Notes: generated from the letters alone by a model not told the origin. A stretch of DNA of 64,000 bases from Blasia pusilla (GCA_050084515.1 CM114272.1:61814001-61878000); one strand, 5' to 3'; positions 33,301-47,892 are shown, counted from the stretch's first letter. Program-made: numbers and translations.

Positions 33301-34505
33301 AATCTGTCTCAAGAAAAGCCCAGACTCACTGTTCCAAAGTATTCAAGTTTCTTCCTATCAGACTTGTACGAGGGTGCCAGAGTCTGCCTATCAAGCACAC
33401 ACCATTACAGAATGGCAAGATGACTTTGTTTCCACTGACTGTAAAACCAAAGACACCAGCCACTGAATTATCTTTTGACATCATACTCATTGTACTGTTA
33501 AGTTTTACACAAACTATCAAGCTGTGTACATTTGGGTCCACCCTGCAGTTCGTGTGGATTGCATGCAGAGACACTGAGCCCGATGTAAGAGGCTGCAAGA
33601 TGCTGGAAGATGCAAATCCTGCAAACTGAGCTAGGTTGTTGTGTGCAGAAATGCTTCGGACAATCCAAGGTGCTTCGACATAAAAGGGAAACATTTGCAC
33701 CTCCATGTACAAGCTTTGTGGAGCGCGAGGAGGTCCCAGCAGCAAAATCTTCCCGCTCCACCAACCCAACTCGAAGACCACGGGTGGCTGCATCCAAGGC
33801 CACCCCACAACCCGTTGCACCACCCCCGATCACCAGCATGTCCAGTGGGTTGGCTCGGCTCGTTCCCTTCAGAGCTGCCTGTATTTCCAGTTCATGAGTT
33901 TCGACCTTTTCATCAGCCCGTCCATCCAACCTTGTTCCAACAGTGGAGACTGGTGGAGCACAGAATTCCTCATTGAACACAAGCATTACAAGAATGTGGT
34001 GCAGATATCCCAATGGAGGAATTCCTTTCCTAAAAATATGGAAACAAAAGAAAAGGGGAAAAAAAAGTTATGAACTTCAATTTATCAGTACGAAAAAATC
34101 GGACTACAGTTCTCAATCTTTGCAGAAACCGGCTCTTTCAACTCCTGCCAAGACCTCCAATTTCCTCAGGGGTGGGTTATCCAGTTGGACCTGCAACAGA
34201 AACTCGTCGACCACGTCCGATCGGAACAGCTGAAGCGGAATATAACCACGCACAATTTTAACAACACGAGGCATCTTCGAAGACATCAATAACTGCCTAC
34301 TTTAGCTCGCCCTCACATTTACCTCTTGCACTCCGCGCTCTGGAACTTTCCATCCAGCCGCTTCCATCCTCTGCTTCACAACTGTCGCATCCCCCTTCTC
34401 TTTCCCAAAGATGCTACTGCTGTTGTATGCCAGGCTCATGCCGCCACCCATGGCTGCCATGACGGCTGCCCTCAGTGCAAGGCGACCCGGGTGCGCGCGA
34501 GCCAT
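30393..34505 (-). CDS. SDP6: FAD-dependent glycerol-3-phosphate dehydrogenase, mitochondrial
   Basis: Exons on the minus strand are 34505-34323, 33968-33701, 33033-32225, 32036-31876, 31521-31263 and 30701-30393. They sum to 1989 nt, 662 aa, and phases close. The enzyme oxidises glycerol 3-phosphate to dihydroxyacetone phosphate and passes electrons to ubiquinone at the inner mitochondrial membrane; in plants it is needed to use glycerol from storage oil. Visible are a basic, Ala-rich N-terminus ([14 protein letters not shown]), the FAD dinucleotide fold [19 protein letters not shown] (about residue 107), [20 protein letters not shown] across the exon 2/3 border, [31 protein letters not shown], and in the C-terminal domain [19 protein letters not shown] and [10 protein letters not shown]. 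The exon 2 acceptor (33968) lacks a good pyrimidine tract and is the least certain border; family proteins are about 30 residues shorter there. Confidence 0.93.
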
Positions 34506-35565
34506 GGCGGTCGCTGCAATTCAACCCCAACAAATTCCCAATTCCTGCGTCACAAGCACAAACCAAATTCTGCATCTGCGCTTTTCACACCATCTGATCC
34601 GACCCCAACGCACACACACACGCACTCACCGAACCTGCCCCCGCCTTCCCTTCCACTCAAATTACCACAGATCCAATTCCATCTCCACCCGAAGACCTCA
34701 TGAACGCATCCTCCTGCACGAATTCTCCTCCTTTCCGATCCCCGCTCCGCACCGCACCACCCCAAGACTCAACTCAAACCGCAATGCCCAACCAAAGAAA
34801 ACAGGCCCACCGACCCCACTTTTCTTGCGACACTCACACCCCCAGACGACGGCGAAAATTTCCCCACCCGGCGATCGATCAGGAGGCGACGAGAGAACGG
34901 CCGCATCGAAACAGCGAGACAAGATCGACTTCCATTCTCCTGTCCGATCCTCCCCTCTCCCTCCCTCTCTCTCGCTCCTTCCCTCTCCCTCTCCTCTCCT
35001 CTCCTCTCTTCTCTTCTCTCTGTCTACAGATCCCTCTACGGATCTTTCTACGGATCTGTCTACTAGTCCCGCTTCAGAGGACGGGGCGCACCCGTAAGAG
35101 GAAAACGGCGAGACGGCGAGGAGGGCAGGGGGAGGAGAATATACGATGCATGGATGGATGGATGGATTGGTTGACGGACGGATGGATGGAAGGAAGGAAT
35201 TTGGAAGACGAGAGAGACGACAGCGTCGCAGGAGGTGGGACAACAATGGAACAGGTTCAAGAATATCCGGCGGACTATTGGGGGGATATTTCCAGCTCTG
35301 CCGAGATCGTCTCCATGTGAAATTTGTGTTTTTAATGTAACTCGTTATACATGTCGGTGCTTCTTTAATAATGATTTTTTAATAATTTAGAAATATTTTT
35401 CATTTCACTTTTTTTCTTAATATTAAAATGGTAGTAGTGTTAAATTTTAAATATAAATTTATTTTTCAACGAAAATTTAAATAATCTCACTCCTCGATAA
35501 AAGTTTAAAGAATACTTATTCTTCCTCTTCCATTCTTCCCACCAAAATAACATCCACTAACTGAA
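34506..35565. other. Upstream region of SDP6
   Basis: GC-rich relative to the surroundings, it should hold the SDP6 promoter and 5' UTR. It contains a pyrimidine tract (about 34950-35022, CTCCCTCC/CTCTC), a 12-bp tandem repeat (unit TCTACGGATCNN, three and a third copies, 35023-35063) and a GGAT-rich microsatellite (about 35149-35200). Long open frames on both strands here reflect the biased composition. Confidence 0.55.
35023..35063. repeat. 12-bp tandem repeat
   Basis: Units TCTACAGATCCC, TCTACGGATCTT, TCTACGGATCTG, then TCTAC. It lies about 520 bp upstream of the SDP6 start codon. Confidence 0.85.
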
Positions 35566-35724
35566 TCTATATAATTAAAAGAGGATGGGGTCTGAGGACC
35601 CTTTCCTATTGCGTTCACAAGTGTAGTGTTTAACATGTGACTTAACACGTTTAGGCATAATAAGTGGTTTAACATATGATGTGCCCTTTCATCCACGCAT
35701 GGCATGACACTGGCAATAAACTAG
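35566..35724 (+). mobile_element. Short non-autonomous Helitron
   Basis: It starts after A with TCTATATAATTAAAAGAGGA and ends GGCAATAAACTAG (5' TC, 3' CTAG). It is homologous over its length to 49064-48909 on the other strand (shared AAGAGGATGGGGT, GTTTAACA.GT.ACTTAACA, ATGTGCCCTTTCA). The base after CTAG is A rather than the usual T, and the 3' hairpin is weak. Confidence 0.65.
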
Positions 35725-38700
35725 AAAATTCAACATGTTACTATTTTGTCTTACTATCCCACCACTTTGTCTTATTGCCCATTAGGGTCATCCATATATG
35801 ATGATGATGAAATCAAAGATATAAAAGTAATTTATGTGAAAGTGTTATAGACTGAATTGATGGTCATATCCTCTTTGTCATCTCAAATATTCTTATAAAT
35901 TAAAAAATTATATTTGTTTAATCTTATAGATATGTTTGTGGGAATATGTGTTTTATTTGTTAGAAATATTTTTAGGATATGTGGAAAGGAGAGCCAATCT
36001 CAAAACAGATTTTGAGGAGTTCATTAGAGATTATCTTTTAATAGCCTAGATTCATCAAAATGTGGACCATGCACTATCCAAATATTCTTTTTTCTATTTC
36101 TATTTTGAAAATAGAAATGAAATTTTGAGGATAATAAGTACATAAAATAAATAATCGTTAGTCATGCCCTTTGAAAAAAAAATACACGTGATGTCTGGAA
36201 TGATTTACATTCCTTAATCCTACTATTCATAGTAGAACATGAATTTTGAAAACACTAATATATACATTTGTAATTTTCGTTTTTTCTTTGTTTAGCCTCC
36301 TTCTTCTATAAGGCAATAGAACCATGATCCTCCTTTCTTATGAGTGAAATTCAAGTCTCTTTGCATGAGAATGGGTTTGGGAGACAATGGCAATTAAAGA
36401 TTATTTGTGTGAATTTTTCATTATTAATTTCCAATTTCTTTAGTGGAAATATTTTTGATACATGATCGTATATGTGGGGATTTCATGGTTGAGTACGATG
36501 TCTTATGTATAGGATATGGATGATGACAAAGATATGCATGCGTACAAAATCACGTTAAAAATCTAAGGCCTCAATCCAAAAGGAAAGTGAATAGATTTTT
36601 CTTATCGTTAAAGACATATATTTCCTATACATGGTATTAAGGTCTCCCTTACAGTGAGTATCAAGGTATATTCCCTTAATACCATAGGTCTTTCTTACTT
36701 CTTGAGTTGAAGACTTTTACCATAAGAAAAATAAGAGAAATAAAAAAACCAAAAAAAAAGACGAGGAACTCTCAATCATGACATTTAGAGAGGTAGACCA
36801 AGATGACATCGAGGCCCAGAGTGGTTTTTTCCTACTTCTCACTTTAGGAGGTGATGATGATCTACTAACTAGGAAATGACTTATGTATATAGGTCTTCCT
36901 TACATTTATGAGTAGCATTTTTACATAGGTTGCTACTTACTATGTGTCTTATGGCATATTAGGAAGATTTTGTTCTTGTGGCGATGACACTTGGACCTCT
37001 AGGGCTAAGTCACATGTGTCATGTAAGGAATATGTCATTTTTTGAAAGGCCTTACTCTGATACGGTGACACTTGTTTGGATTGGGAGAGCATGAATATTC
37101 CAAGTCATTAATGACCTACTACGGGTGAGCAACATATACCCATATATTACCATGGAGTTGCAAGAAAGGAATACACCTCTCATGATACTCATTTAGAAGC
37201 TCATATGCCTTTGATCATACCCTATTGGGGTCAATGATATGGTGTGCCTATATTATTATAGTAAGAATATATTCGCTTGAGTAAGAATGGGCTAGGATTA
37301 ATCAAAGACTATACATTTAGAGCTAATTGCAAATTTTTTAATACCTCTTGTTAGTATTATACTTTATATCATTGAGTATATTTTGAGCCGCATTGAGAGT
37401 GAATATTGTGCTAGCACATTGCAAATCAACTTTACATCAAAGAGACCCTGTCTAATTTTCATTTTGATTTTATATCTAAGAAAGATAAGATTGGGATGTG
37501 TCCATTCCTTCAAGTGTAATTGTGTTAGGATTCATAGTATAGATGGATCTTAGAAAAATTCTTATGGCCACTGATGTATGTGGGTAGCAATGTGTAATTG
37601 TACAACACCTTTGGAAGTAGAAGGAAGAGGGACTCACACAGTCAAGGAACGCTAAGGCCACATCTATATGAGGGCAAAGAAAAAGGGAGAACCCCCTACA
37701 ATTGAATAATAATTAAGTGTATTTTTCTATTTTAGACATTCTTTTAATAAGTGAAGGTTATTTTGTGAAATTTTTCATCTTTTTGTCCTTTAATACAAAT
37801 TTACTAGTGATTTCATAGAATAAAGAATAAAAAATAGAAGGTGTATGAGTCTAATTCATGCCAACCAACCAAAAAAATCACAAATTGATGGGTCGGTTCT
37901 TTGAAGTGAGAAATTTCAATCTTTCTATATATATAATGTGAGGTTGGTACGTTATTTGATAAATTATTTTACATGCCTTTGTGGTTATGATCAAGAAACA
38001 AAACAATAAAAGGAGGACTTTATGAAACAACAACATTAACAACACAAACAAGAAAATTTTTCTTTGATGAAGAAATCGTTTCTTGTTTACTAATTCTTCC
38101 ATTTTATTTTTTTCTAGGCTCTTTTTCTATCAAAGACCACCTCAATAATTTTTGGTTTCATCTTATTTGGGATTTCTTTTGTGTTCTTTAATCACTCCTC
38201 CCCTTGCGAAGTTTGCAAATATCTTAACCTAAATATGCATCTCCCATATCAACTCTTCTTTTGGCTTATTGGAACCCGTTATGACTTGGGTGATTCTAAG
38301 GAAAGATTCCCATGGGAGGATTACTTGGTCATATACAATAAGAAAATGTTCAATATCAAGTATCAACATCCAAGATCAATTCGTAACAAGCCTACTTAAG
38401 ACTCATCTTTGATTGTGAGACTCGTTGCTAAATGCCTTGAAAATCAAGGTGCAAGTAATCAAGGACAGTCCTTGACCCTTGGAGTTTTATAACCCAAAAC
38501 TATAAACAAAAAATAGTTGTATGAAGATGAATTTTTCTCCCAAAAAATGAGAAACAACCATGACCTCGCAAGAAGGGCCAAGACGCAATGGGTGCATGCT
38601 TTTGAGACATGGGAAAATTTCCATCTGTCTCAACCATCGCCTCAACATACCCTCGTAGATCTCTCCACCCTCTTCACATTTGGCATCTTATCTCATTACT

Positions 38701-41251
38701 CACGCGTCTCATGGCTAGAACCACTATAACCACTCATCTTGCACCTAATCTCTCGACTAGCTTAGATTACCCAACCCCCACCCCCGGTTCATGTCCTAAA
38801 GTGGAATTTTTTTATAAAGGCATTTCCACCCAAAACCAAAAGTTGTGCTTTCCTCCTTAAGGACTAGCCTTAGAGCTTTCATAGTACAAATGACCATGGA
38901 GGTTCTTTCAAATAGCATGAACCATTGTTCAAATTTGATTCAACCTTTTCAACATTTAAAAAATATATCTAGGGGGAAAAAAAAAACCTTTCCTCCATCC
39001 CTTCTATCCTAGCCACCTAATATCAATTCCATTCCTCCCCTACCTTCTCTTTTCTTTAAATCCAATTCTACCTTAAATCCCATCCACTTTCCTCACCATC
39101 TACATATAAAATGGTTCTAAAACTAAGCTATCTACATTTTTTTTATCATGAATTCTATCATATTAATAATGATAAGATTTTATCACATAATTATTTAGCT
39201 AGTAGTTTATTAACCCAACATGAAGAAATGATATGTCTCAAAAAAAAGGGGTTGGGATTTATGCTTCATCATTATGCACCTTTTACTTGAACATATTATA
39301 TTTATGCCACCCCTAAAAGATGATCAGGCAACATTTGATTTGAAACCATTTCATAAATTAAAGAATTTGTCTACAAAGACATATTTCTCATACTACTTTG
39401 GGCAACAAAATTATTTTTTAAAATTTATGCACGCAAAACATGTATACAATACAAGAACCTAGCAGGACTCAATTGTACATTAGTAGTATAGATGGGACTT
39501 CCTTTACTCTAAATCTTTTCTCTCTCCAATCTTCTCACTAGAAGATTGGAGCCTTAGTTTCACCCTCCTCATCTTCCAATTTTTTTTCCGCATGGGAGGC
39601 AACTTTAGGAGTAGAAAACTCTTGAAATCATTTCTTTTCTGACTTGAACTACTATAACTACCCCCACTTCATTCCTTGATAAACACGCTGTGGAAAAGCA
39701 CTATATATATATATATATATATAGATTATTTGCTGAAGTGGACACCATTCTCTCCCATCCATCACTTCCTTCCAAAGCAGACTATTTTCAGCATCGAAAA
39801 AACCACACGCACCTAACAACTGCAGCAGAATCTTCAGGCTCCCAAGCTCCCTCACACAACCACTACTGCACCACGAGCTGGGCTCAGTTGACTGGACATC
39901 GAGATAGGCTTATTCACACATCCCTTTGCAGATCTCACCGTTTCAACCATCCCTATTTGGGTAAGAGTCAAAATAAATGCCATCCATATAGGAAGGAGAC
40001 TGCGTAAGATTCGTCATATCTCGTGGTTCTCATGAGAACGAAGCGACTGCCCATGGAGTACTGATGAGACTGCATGTGGTTTTGTGCTGTTGTCATATTC
40101 AGTGCACACTGGACAGGACTGCAGTGGTGATGGGTTATGGAGATAATGGGGTTGGGGTTTGGTGGTTATGAGTGCAGTTTTTTTTTTAGTGGAAATTGAA
40201 CCATGAGCTCTGAATTTAATCAGTCTGAAAGGGATATGGTCAGGGGCTTCGGAAGACAGATGGACGAGGTGTTGGGCCCATGGGTACAGATCGTCTTCAA
40301 TTCGTTTCTAGCTTAGACTGTCGAGCATTACATTTGGAACCCATCAGGAGATGATCTGTTTGGAGAGACGTTGAAACTTGCCATGCCATCACTGGTATAG
40401 AGAACTTTGGCATCTTAGGAGACACTCTACAAAAAATTCACATGTTTGGTGAATGGAGCCTCTCTATGGAAGTTAAACTACATTTCTATGATTTAGTAAT
40501 TTAAGCCTTTCGAGCAGCACGAGAGTTTGTAGCTGTTGACGGTCTCCTATTGCTACTACTCTCACATGTATTGCTCTTATTGCTAGTGAGGATGTGTACA
40601 CAATCCTTTAGTCAGTGGATGCCGAGACCGGGATGCTCTTCCTATTGTCAATGAGGTTGGGATCCCGTCAAGGTGATGGGCTACTAGTGGAGGCGTCCAG
40701 GAAAGACTTGTACGGAATTAATAAAACCCAAGCCAAGCTTGATTCAGCAAGCTATTCAAATTGGTAGAGTCTTGACACCGAAGTCATTGCACACTCTAAC
40801 TGATATGAGTGGTGACAACATTCCATACACCGGTTTCCCAACAGATAAATTTAGGAAACGATGGGGAGTCAAAAAATCGTTTTCGCAAATTATTTTCTTA
40901 ATATTACATTGCCAGAAGACAGTCCTCAGATGCCCTCAACTGTTAGGACACAGAAGAATCGGAAACCTTCTGAGAGATCATAGCTTTCATGATGAGGACT
41001 ATGAAAATGAAGGATCGCCCTCTATGGCCAATAGTACCTCTAGTGGGTACCGGCAACAGAAACTGGCCACCTGTAGTTTTAAGGAAACAGATAACTATCT
41101 ACTTGGCTTGCTCAAGGCTATGAACCTCCACAGCTGTAACGATCTTCTGGATTTCCACATCAAAAACTTTTCTCCTGTCCATCTCTCCTCGTGGGTTAAC
41201 CTCCCTCGTGGTCTCCAACCATCTATACATAAGACGGTCTAAGGAAGGAAA
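35725..41251. other. Large AT-rich intergenic region
   Basis: No gene, RNA or element with a recognisable domain was found. Open frames are short and lack motifs. Only a (TA)11 microsatellite (39702-39723) stands out. The last part should hold the 3' UTR of the anthranilate synthase gene. Confidence 0.5.
39702..39723. repeat. (TA)11 microsatellite
   Basis: An uninterrupted TA run of 22 bp. Confidence 0.95.
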
Positions 41252-44200
41252 TCATTGCTGTACAAAAGCAGATTCAGCAAGGTCAATAGCTCGAGATAAT
41301 CCTGCAGCCTTGTTTATACACTCCCTATGTTCTGATTCAGGGTCACTGTCAGCAACTATTCCTGCTCCAGCTTGAAGATACACTAACCATTCACGCCTAC
41401 TGTTGGCGTTCTTGTAAGAATACATAGTATTGTATCGATCAAATGTGGGAAACACCATGGTTCGAAGGGCCAAAGCAATGTCCATGTCCCCTGTAAACGA
41501 AACATGCCCTATACCACCACTGTAGGGCCCCCTCCGGGTAGGCTCTAGTTCATCTATTAGTTGCATAGCCCTGACCTGTAAAGATATGAAATAACCCACC
41601 TTAGTAGATGATTGGCAATGACATGACATGACCAGCCCAGAAGGAACACTAGAAGAAGATAAAGATATATCAGCAGCTGCAATGACAACTTGACTACAAA
41701 AATTTGACCTATAACAGTAGTGTCTTCCAAAACCTCAGCACACCTCAAAAGCCCATTTGCTTGAGCACGTTGGGACAAAATGGAATCATGCTATCTAGTC
41801 CACTGAGCTATGAGCGTCAAAGATGAACAAGCCCTAGCCACACAATAGATAAAAGCACCTTGCTTATAGTGCAAAGAAGTTTGTAACTTATAAGGCATCC
41901 TTCATTACCTTTGGAGCTCCACTCACAGTGCCAACCGGCAGTGCAGCTCGCAAGGCATCCCAGCTTGACATGGTATCAAGAAGTTCTCCAGTTACCTGAC
42001 CAACGATACATTCCCAAGTTGGAATCAGATACCAACAATAACAATGATACCACATTATAGTGGTACAAGGTCACGTCAAATGTGTCAGTAGTTGCCTAAA
42101 ACCCCCAAGGACTGAGAACCTTGAAGAAAAAGGAAAGGACTTTCCCTTTAAAAGATAATTATTCTTTGAATCAACCTTGCAATATAACACAAGTTCACCT
42201 GTAAATGGTTAACAAAGATCTTATCCCTGAAAGCACCCTGTTATGTCAGCTGTTGCACCAACAAATATACTAGTTCAATATGTAGAATGGGCCAGTCGAA
42301 GAAAGGGAATAGCTTACCGTGGAGCTAAGGTGCATGACATGAGAGTATCGCTCCACATCCATGAATCGTGACACCTCCACTGAACCAGCCTTTGACACCT
42401 ATATAAAAAGGACCATCGGGCAGTTAAAAATAAGCAGCCATCAAAAGGAATATTGTTTGAAGATGTCTATGATTGTCTTGTGAGACCTGAAGATACCAAA
42501 CCAAAAACAAAAAGACAAAAAAAGGGCAAGGTTGGGAAGGAAAGTTTGCAGAGTAACGCCAGCACACAGAAACTAATAATTACAAACTCCATTTGCAGAC
42601 TAGGATAATGTTCAACAGTAATGAAAATAAAAAAATGAAACTCATGCAAGCCAAGAACTCCAAATACAACTGTAAGGCAACAAGGAGCTGAAGATTATTG
42701 GATGGTTTCATCAGCATAGAAAAATGCACATGCAGTTACCTGTTATCATGGGCCAACTTCATACAAAACTATGTTCAGCAGGTAAGACAGCAAATTACCT
42801 TTCCTACGTCATTGCGTCCTAGATCTACTAACATGACATGTTCTGCAATCTCTTTCTCATCTTTGCGAAGATCCACTTCAAGTTGTTGGTCTTCCTCGAT
42901 AGTCTTTCCTCTTTTCCTGGTTCCAGCCAAAGGTCTGTTGATGACCTCTCCCTGTAGGATGTTTTGCACAGCTTCTCAAAACCGGCCCTTCAGACTTTAT
43001 TGTGAAACTGTGAAATTGTCAAAATTGCAAGTAACAATGTACTACCCTCACCTTTTGTATTCTTGTAAGAATCTCAGGACTTGCCCCCACCATAATTGCC
43101 CCTCGAGCCTGGAATAGCAACAAAAGCCCAATCCAAGGAGGTAAACAACTATGTCTCAAAAAAGCGAAAAAACTACAAGCTCGTTACCAATCATTACAAC
43201 CAAAATTCAGAGTCCAAAGACTCTTTTGTTGAGGAATAAGTTTTCTTCACAGGTGCTGTACGTGGAAGCAAGCCAGAACAGCAACGAAACCCAAAAAAGC
43301 TAAATCCCAAAGCAACTCAAAAGCAAAGACTCAATATTAAGAGCACAACTGTCTCAAAACGTGAGGTCAATCCAAGAATAACTTCATCATTATGTTAGCT
43401 CTCAACATTCAGAGTAAGTCTGCAGAAAAGCGACCTGCAAATAGATCATATAGGGGCTTGGATTCACAACTCGCAGAGCACGGTAAACTTCAAAAGGATC
43501 TGCGAACGTCCGGCGCTCAAATCTCTGGCTAAGTACGACTTGAAAAATGTCACCAGCCAAAATGTGTTCCTTTGCTTTCACAATATTAGCTTTATATTCT
43601 TCCTCCAACATATTTGATTTTTGGTGGGTATCCCAGAAATGACCAATCTTGAGATTCACTGTACCAGCCATAAGTTTCGGCCTGCATTAAAAAAAAAACC
43701 CAGTTTTTTGACAGAAATCAGCTCCAGAGTGTTGACTTTCATCATGTTTTACAACTTCAACAACAAACTGTTGTTCTACATAGATACTACCTGTAATTTG
43801 AGTCTCGAAAAGTGAACATACCCCTTTTGCAGACGCTTTACCAAGAAATCTAGCTGACTCTGCCCATCAGCATGCGCAGCTACCTTCGTCTCAAACTTGT
43901 CCACTTGCACCCAATGAATGGCATAGATAAGCTGTACGTTTGAAAAAGCTTCAGTGGCAGAGAATTTAGGGCTCTCAGATAAGAAACATTTCCAATGCAT
44001 GTATGAAGGACAAGCATGCTGCCAACTCAATGGAGACATTTCCATCTGTGAGGAAAGTATCAAATATCAAAGAGCTCACTGAAGACAGAGTCCCAAGTGA
44101 CAAACAGAGGAACAGACGAAAAGATGACTCAAAGTGAACGGGTAGAGTAAACATCAGGCCAGAAACCAGTTTACCCCCTTATAACCACCACATGACATAG

Positions 44201-47200
44201 GAACAGCCGATGCCCACAAACATGGTTGTCATGTGGATAGATCCCACACAACAGAATCCCACAAGCTAGCTCAGAGAAGAAAATCCAAAACTATTTTGAG
44301 CAGAAAATCAAAAATTTTCTTGGTTACCTTGGAGACATGATCAAATACAATAGTGTTGTCATAGAGGCCCAAATGAATATCCAGCAGATCCCTGTCATCT
44401 TTGGGGGCAGCATTAAATGGTAGCTTCTTCTTCTCCACATATCTCATTGTGTCATATGAAAAGTACCCAACCCATCCACCTGTTAAGGCCATCACAAGCA
44501 GAAATCCTTGACTTTCCATACAGTTTTGTGTACTGTCGATACAAGCTGTCAGAGATCAGAATTCGACACAATAATGCATGGATGTCGAATCTACTTAAAA
44601 TTGAGCAGTTGTTGCAAGCCGACTACTCCTAATAATCTTGCCTAAAACTGGGACAAAAACATGCAGCACCACATCAACTAATCCCACACACAAGAGATCA
44701 ACTCGCGCTAATTACCTAGTGTCCAGTTCTGCATAAATCTAGAGATCATATTTGATCCTTCATCAGAGTTCATATTTGTGAGAATCAGCCTTTGTTGTTT
44801 GAAACTCACAAAATGATGCCTTTGGAAGTTTCCACACATTTTGAAAATGAAACCAAAGCCCTGCTCTTCACCTTTCTGATCCATCCCTATGAAGATATGC
44901 ATTCTCATTCCTTCAAAAAGTGCTGAAAGTTTGCGAGATAAGGACCAACTACTAACAGAACTCCAAAAGTTCAGTCAGTACACACCACAAAATGCATCCG
45001 GTAGTCCATCCACCATAACCGGCTTCCACTTTGACATAATTTCTTCAGGTACACTCATTGGATCATCCACCACTCTTTCTTCTCGTAGGCCTTCCTCATG
45101 ATTTAGAATCGTGAGACTGTTCTCTTTAGCAATAATCTCCATTGCTGGTTGAGCTCCAAGCAAACTGTATCGACCCTGCTAGAAAAAATGAAAATTAGCA
45201 CCTCTGCATGTAGTGTGCAAACAGAGAAGATCTTCCTGATGAAGATCCTCTCTGTTTCATAAGAGACATGAGTTCAGATCAGCAACCGCATCATACTTAA
45301 GGCTCCATGATTGAAACAGAGCACAGCAATAGGTACTGGCTTCATTGAGAGAAAATAATGATCACTTCTTTTTACTTATCAATTTCTTTCCACTATTTCT
45401 GGCTGCAGGTTGTCTACTTCACGAGGGAACAATCTGTGACATGTAAAACCTTCTGCATTATATTCACCCGAGTACCTTATGATTCTTGGTCTTTGAAACA
45501 CCAATTCCAAAAGCCACACGTAGTTTTACTCTGCTAGCTGTGTCAGCATTGGAAGTAAACAGACAGGCTTAATAGCAGTTTCGTGCTTGACAGGGACCCC
45601 GAATTAATACGACTGCTTGCTAGGGTCCATAGACAAAAACAAAGCTAGGTGAAATGATATTTGCTGGAGTTCTTTTCTGCCCAGGGACCCTACCAAGCGA
45701 AGACTCCCTGACAAGTAGGGCTGGCAACCAGGGTCTGCTGGCGAATTTCCAAAATGATCAGGGAAAGGCTCCTCATAAAAAGGTTGCATTAAAGAGTGAT
45801 TGATAATTACTCTTGCAATTGAAAAGACTGCAATCCACTTGAATTGATGAGGACCCCTCCTTTGGACCCATACATTTCAATTTCAGAGAATATTTATGAC
45901 ATCTGACCTGTTCACGTAGGCCCCGAAAGACTTGCTCATTCATGAGTTAGGCAGGTCTGGGCCTGGAAAATTTCTCAACAGTCTAACTTGGAAGGTTTGC
46001 AAAATTGCACAGAAAATAGATATCCTCACTTCTCTAAACAAGCATGCTTCTGAAGGTTTGTCCAACAATGGGGTTACTAGACCCAGAAACATTGCTGCAT
46101 TCCTTCTCTAAGATATAAGAAGGAAGGCAGTGAGGAGATGACGGATTATGGCTCTTCATACCGCATTGCTTCCATATGTTCCATGTTCCACAGATTCGAA
46201 CAGAAAGCTAGGAGAATCTCGCTCATCCTCATTCACTAAGCATCGGTAAGCCAACAGTGGCGTCAGATGATCTGAGAAGATCCGTCGAAAAACAGGTACC
46301 AAATTGCCTTTGTCCGCTGCATCCATAAATAAAGAAAGATCTGCACATCCAAAATCCCATCTGCGGACGATTAGATTCTCAGTAAGAACTTACATCAGCT
46401 TTACAATCCGAATTCAATTGCACTAATTCCCAACAGGTAGCAGCAGTACTCCTTGGGTCTGAGGTACTATGAAGCAAATTCTACCCTCTAACTGAAAGGT
46501 TCCAATTTCTGTTCCAGACAACTTGGGAAATTCTCACTCACACCTGAAAGGGTTTTCCACATCAGAGCCCTCACAAGATCTCCTCGAGAGCTTCTAATCG
46601 TCATAGAGGGAAGCCTCAGTTATGTGTGACAGATAATTTTCGAGTAAAAACTGTAGAATTTAACTTGTTAGATAGATCTCCCGACAATGACGGTAAGCAA
46701 AAGGTGCAAGTTGAAAAATGCAAAAAAAAAAACAAAAAGACAAAGTCTCTTCCCAATTACTCCCACCCATTTGGTGGTTCCCAGTGAATGGCAACCAGAT
46801 GTGATTAGGCAGTTTCCCGAGGAGATGTGTGGTGGAGAATAAGAGTGTGTTTCAAAACTCCACACCCCGCTGCTGAAAAATTCACAGGAACAGGTCTCTT
46901 GGCTTGGAGTGTTGTCATCGTATTTCTCACTTACCCCTCGCTGGAATCTGCTGGTGCAAAAAGGTAAGCTCGGTACTCTCTTGGTCTATGGTCTCTGTGA
47001 GAACTATGATAATTGATTCTCTGAGAAGTGCCCAGCGCCCAGTGAATGGCAACTAGAGGTGGTTAGGCAGTCTGTCGAAGACATGTGTTATTTGGTATAA
47101 GAGGGCATTTTGAAAATTCAAAATTTCACAGGATCAGGTCTGCTTTGAGAGTTGTCGAGGTTTTTACTCGTTTACCTCCAGCTGAACTCTGCTGGTGCTT

Positions 47201-47774
47201 AAAGGCTCACGCGACCCTCTCTCTTGGTATGGCCTCGGTGAGAACTAAAATTGATTCGTTCCCAGATACCAACGGCCTGCCAGATATCTGGACATCAAAG
47301 ACCATACGGGATCTTACCGGAAACTGATACGCTCGAATCCAAATCATTTGATATCGAGGAGGCTGCATTGGCGGAAACTGTTCGACGGGAACCGCGCGGC
47401 ATAGAAGACAAGGCGGACAATTGGGATGGCGACAATGTGTCGAGCGGCCGACGCCCAGATCCTCTGACGTAAAATTCGGACTGAGACAAGCATCGGAAGG
47501 AACGCTGCGATTGAGAACGAGACTCCAACGATCCAAAATTGGCTAAAACCTCCGCATCGCCACCAGAAGACAAACGAGACTGCACGAAGCAATCCTGAAT
47601 GCGCCCTGGAAGCGAGGAATGCGTCATCCTCGAAGTTGGTGATTCCGGAACCGTCAACCCTCTGTGTCCCATCGCTTGAGAGAAGAATTGGCAATCAGAA
47701 GCATGCGATCGTGAAACCGAGTAGGACGAAGCTGGAAAGGGAAGAGACCGCAGGGACGGGAAGGAAGACGCCAT
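41252..47774 (-). CDS. ASA1: Anthranilate synthase alpha subunit, plastid
   Basis: Exons on the minus strand are 47774-47318, 46340-46162, 45175-44986, 44479-44328, 43931-43822, 43681-43435, 43108-43052, 42951-42799, 42398-42318, 41995-41909 and 41575-41252. They sum to 2037 nt, 678 aa, and all phases agree. With the glutaminase beta subunit it turns chorismate into anthranilate, the first committed step of tryptophan synthesis, in the plastid. Visible motifs are [12 protein letters not shown] and [13 protein letters not shown] (N-terminal, tryptophan-binding side), [99 protein letters not shown], and [15 protein letters not shown] near the end. Exon 1 encodes about 152 Ser/Arg-rich residues, a long transit region. 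The protein is about 80 residues longer than Arabidopsis ASA1. Confidence 0.95.
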
Positions 47775-47892
47775 GATGCTCGAATCTCCCGTCAGCAAAC
47801 CAAACCACCAAACAACCACCCTCCTACTTCCGCCCCTCCCTACACTCCCTCATCCCCTCCAAAACCCATCCGCCTCTCCTCTTCACTCCTTC

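Noticed and set aside
33326-33823. A separate 165-aa gene within SDP6
   Set aside because: It is another frame over exon 2 and intron 2 of SDP6.
34411-35320. Long open frames of 182 to 228 codons upstream of SDP6
   Set aside because: They lie on both strands over CT-, CCG- and GGAT-rich low-complexity DNA; no motif and no splice logic.
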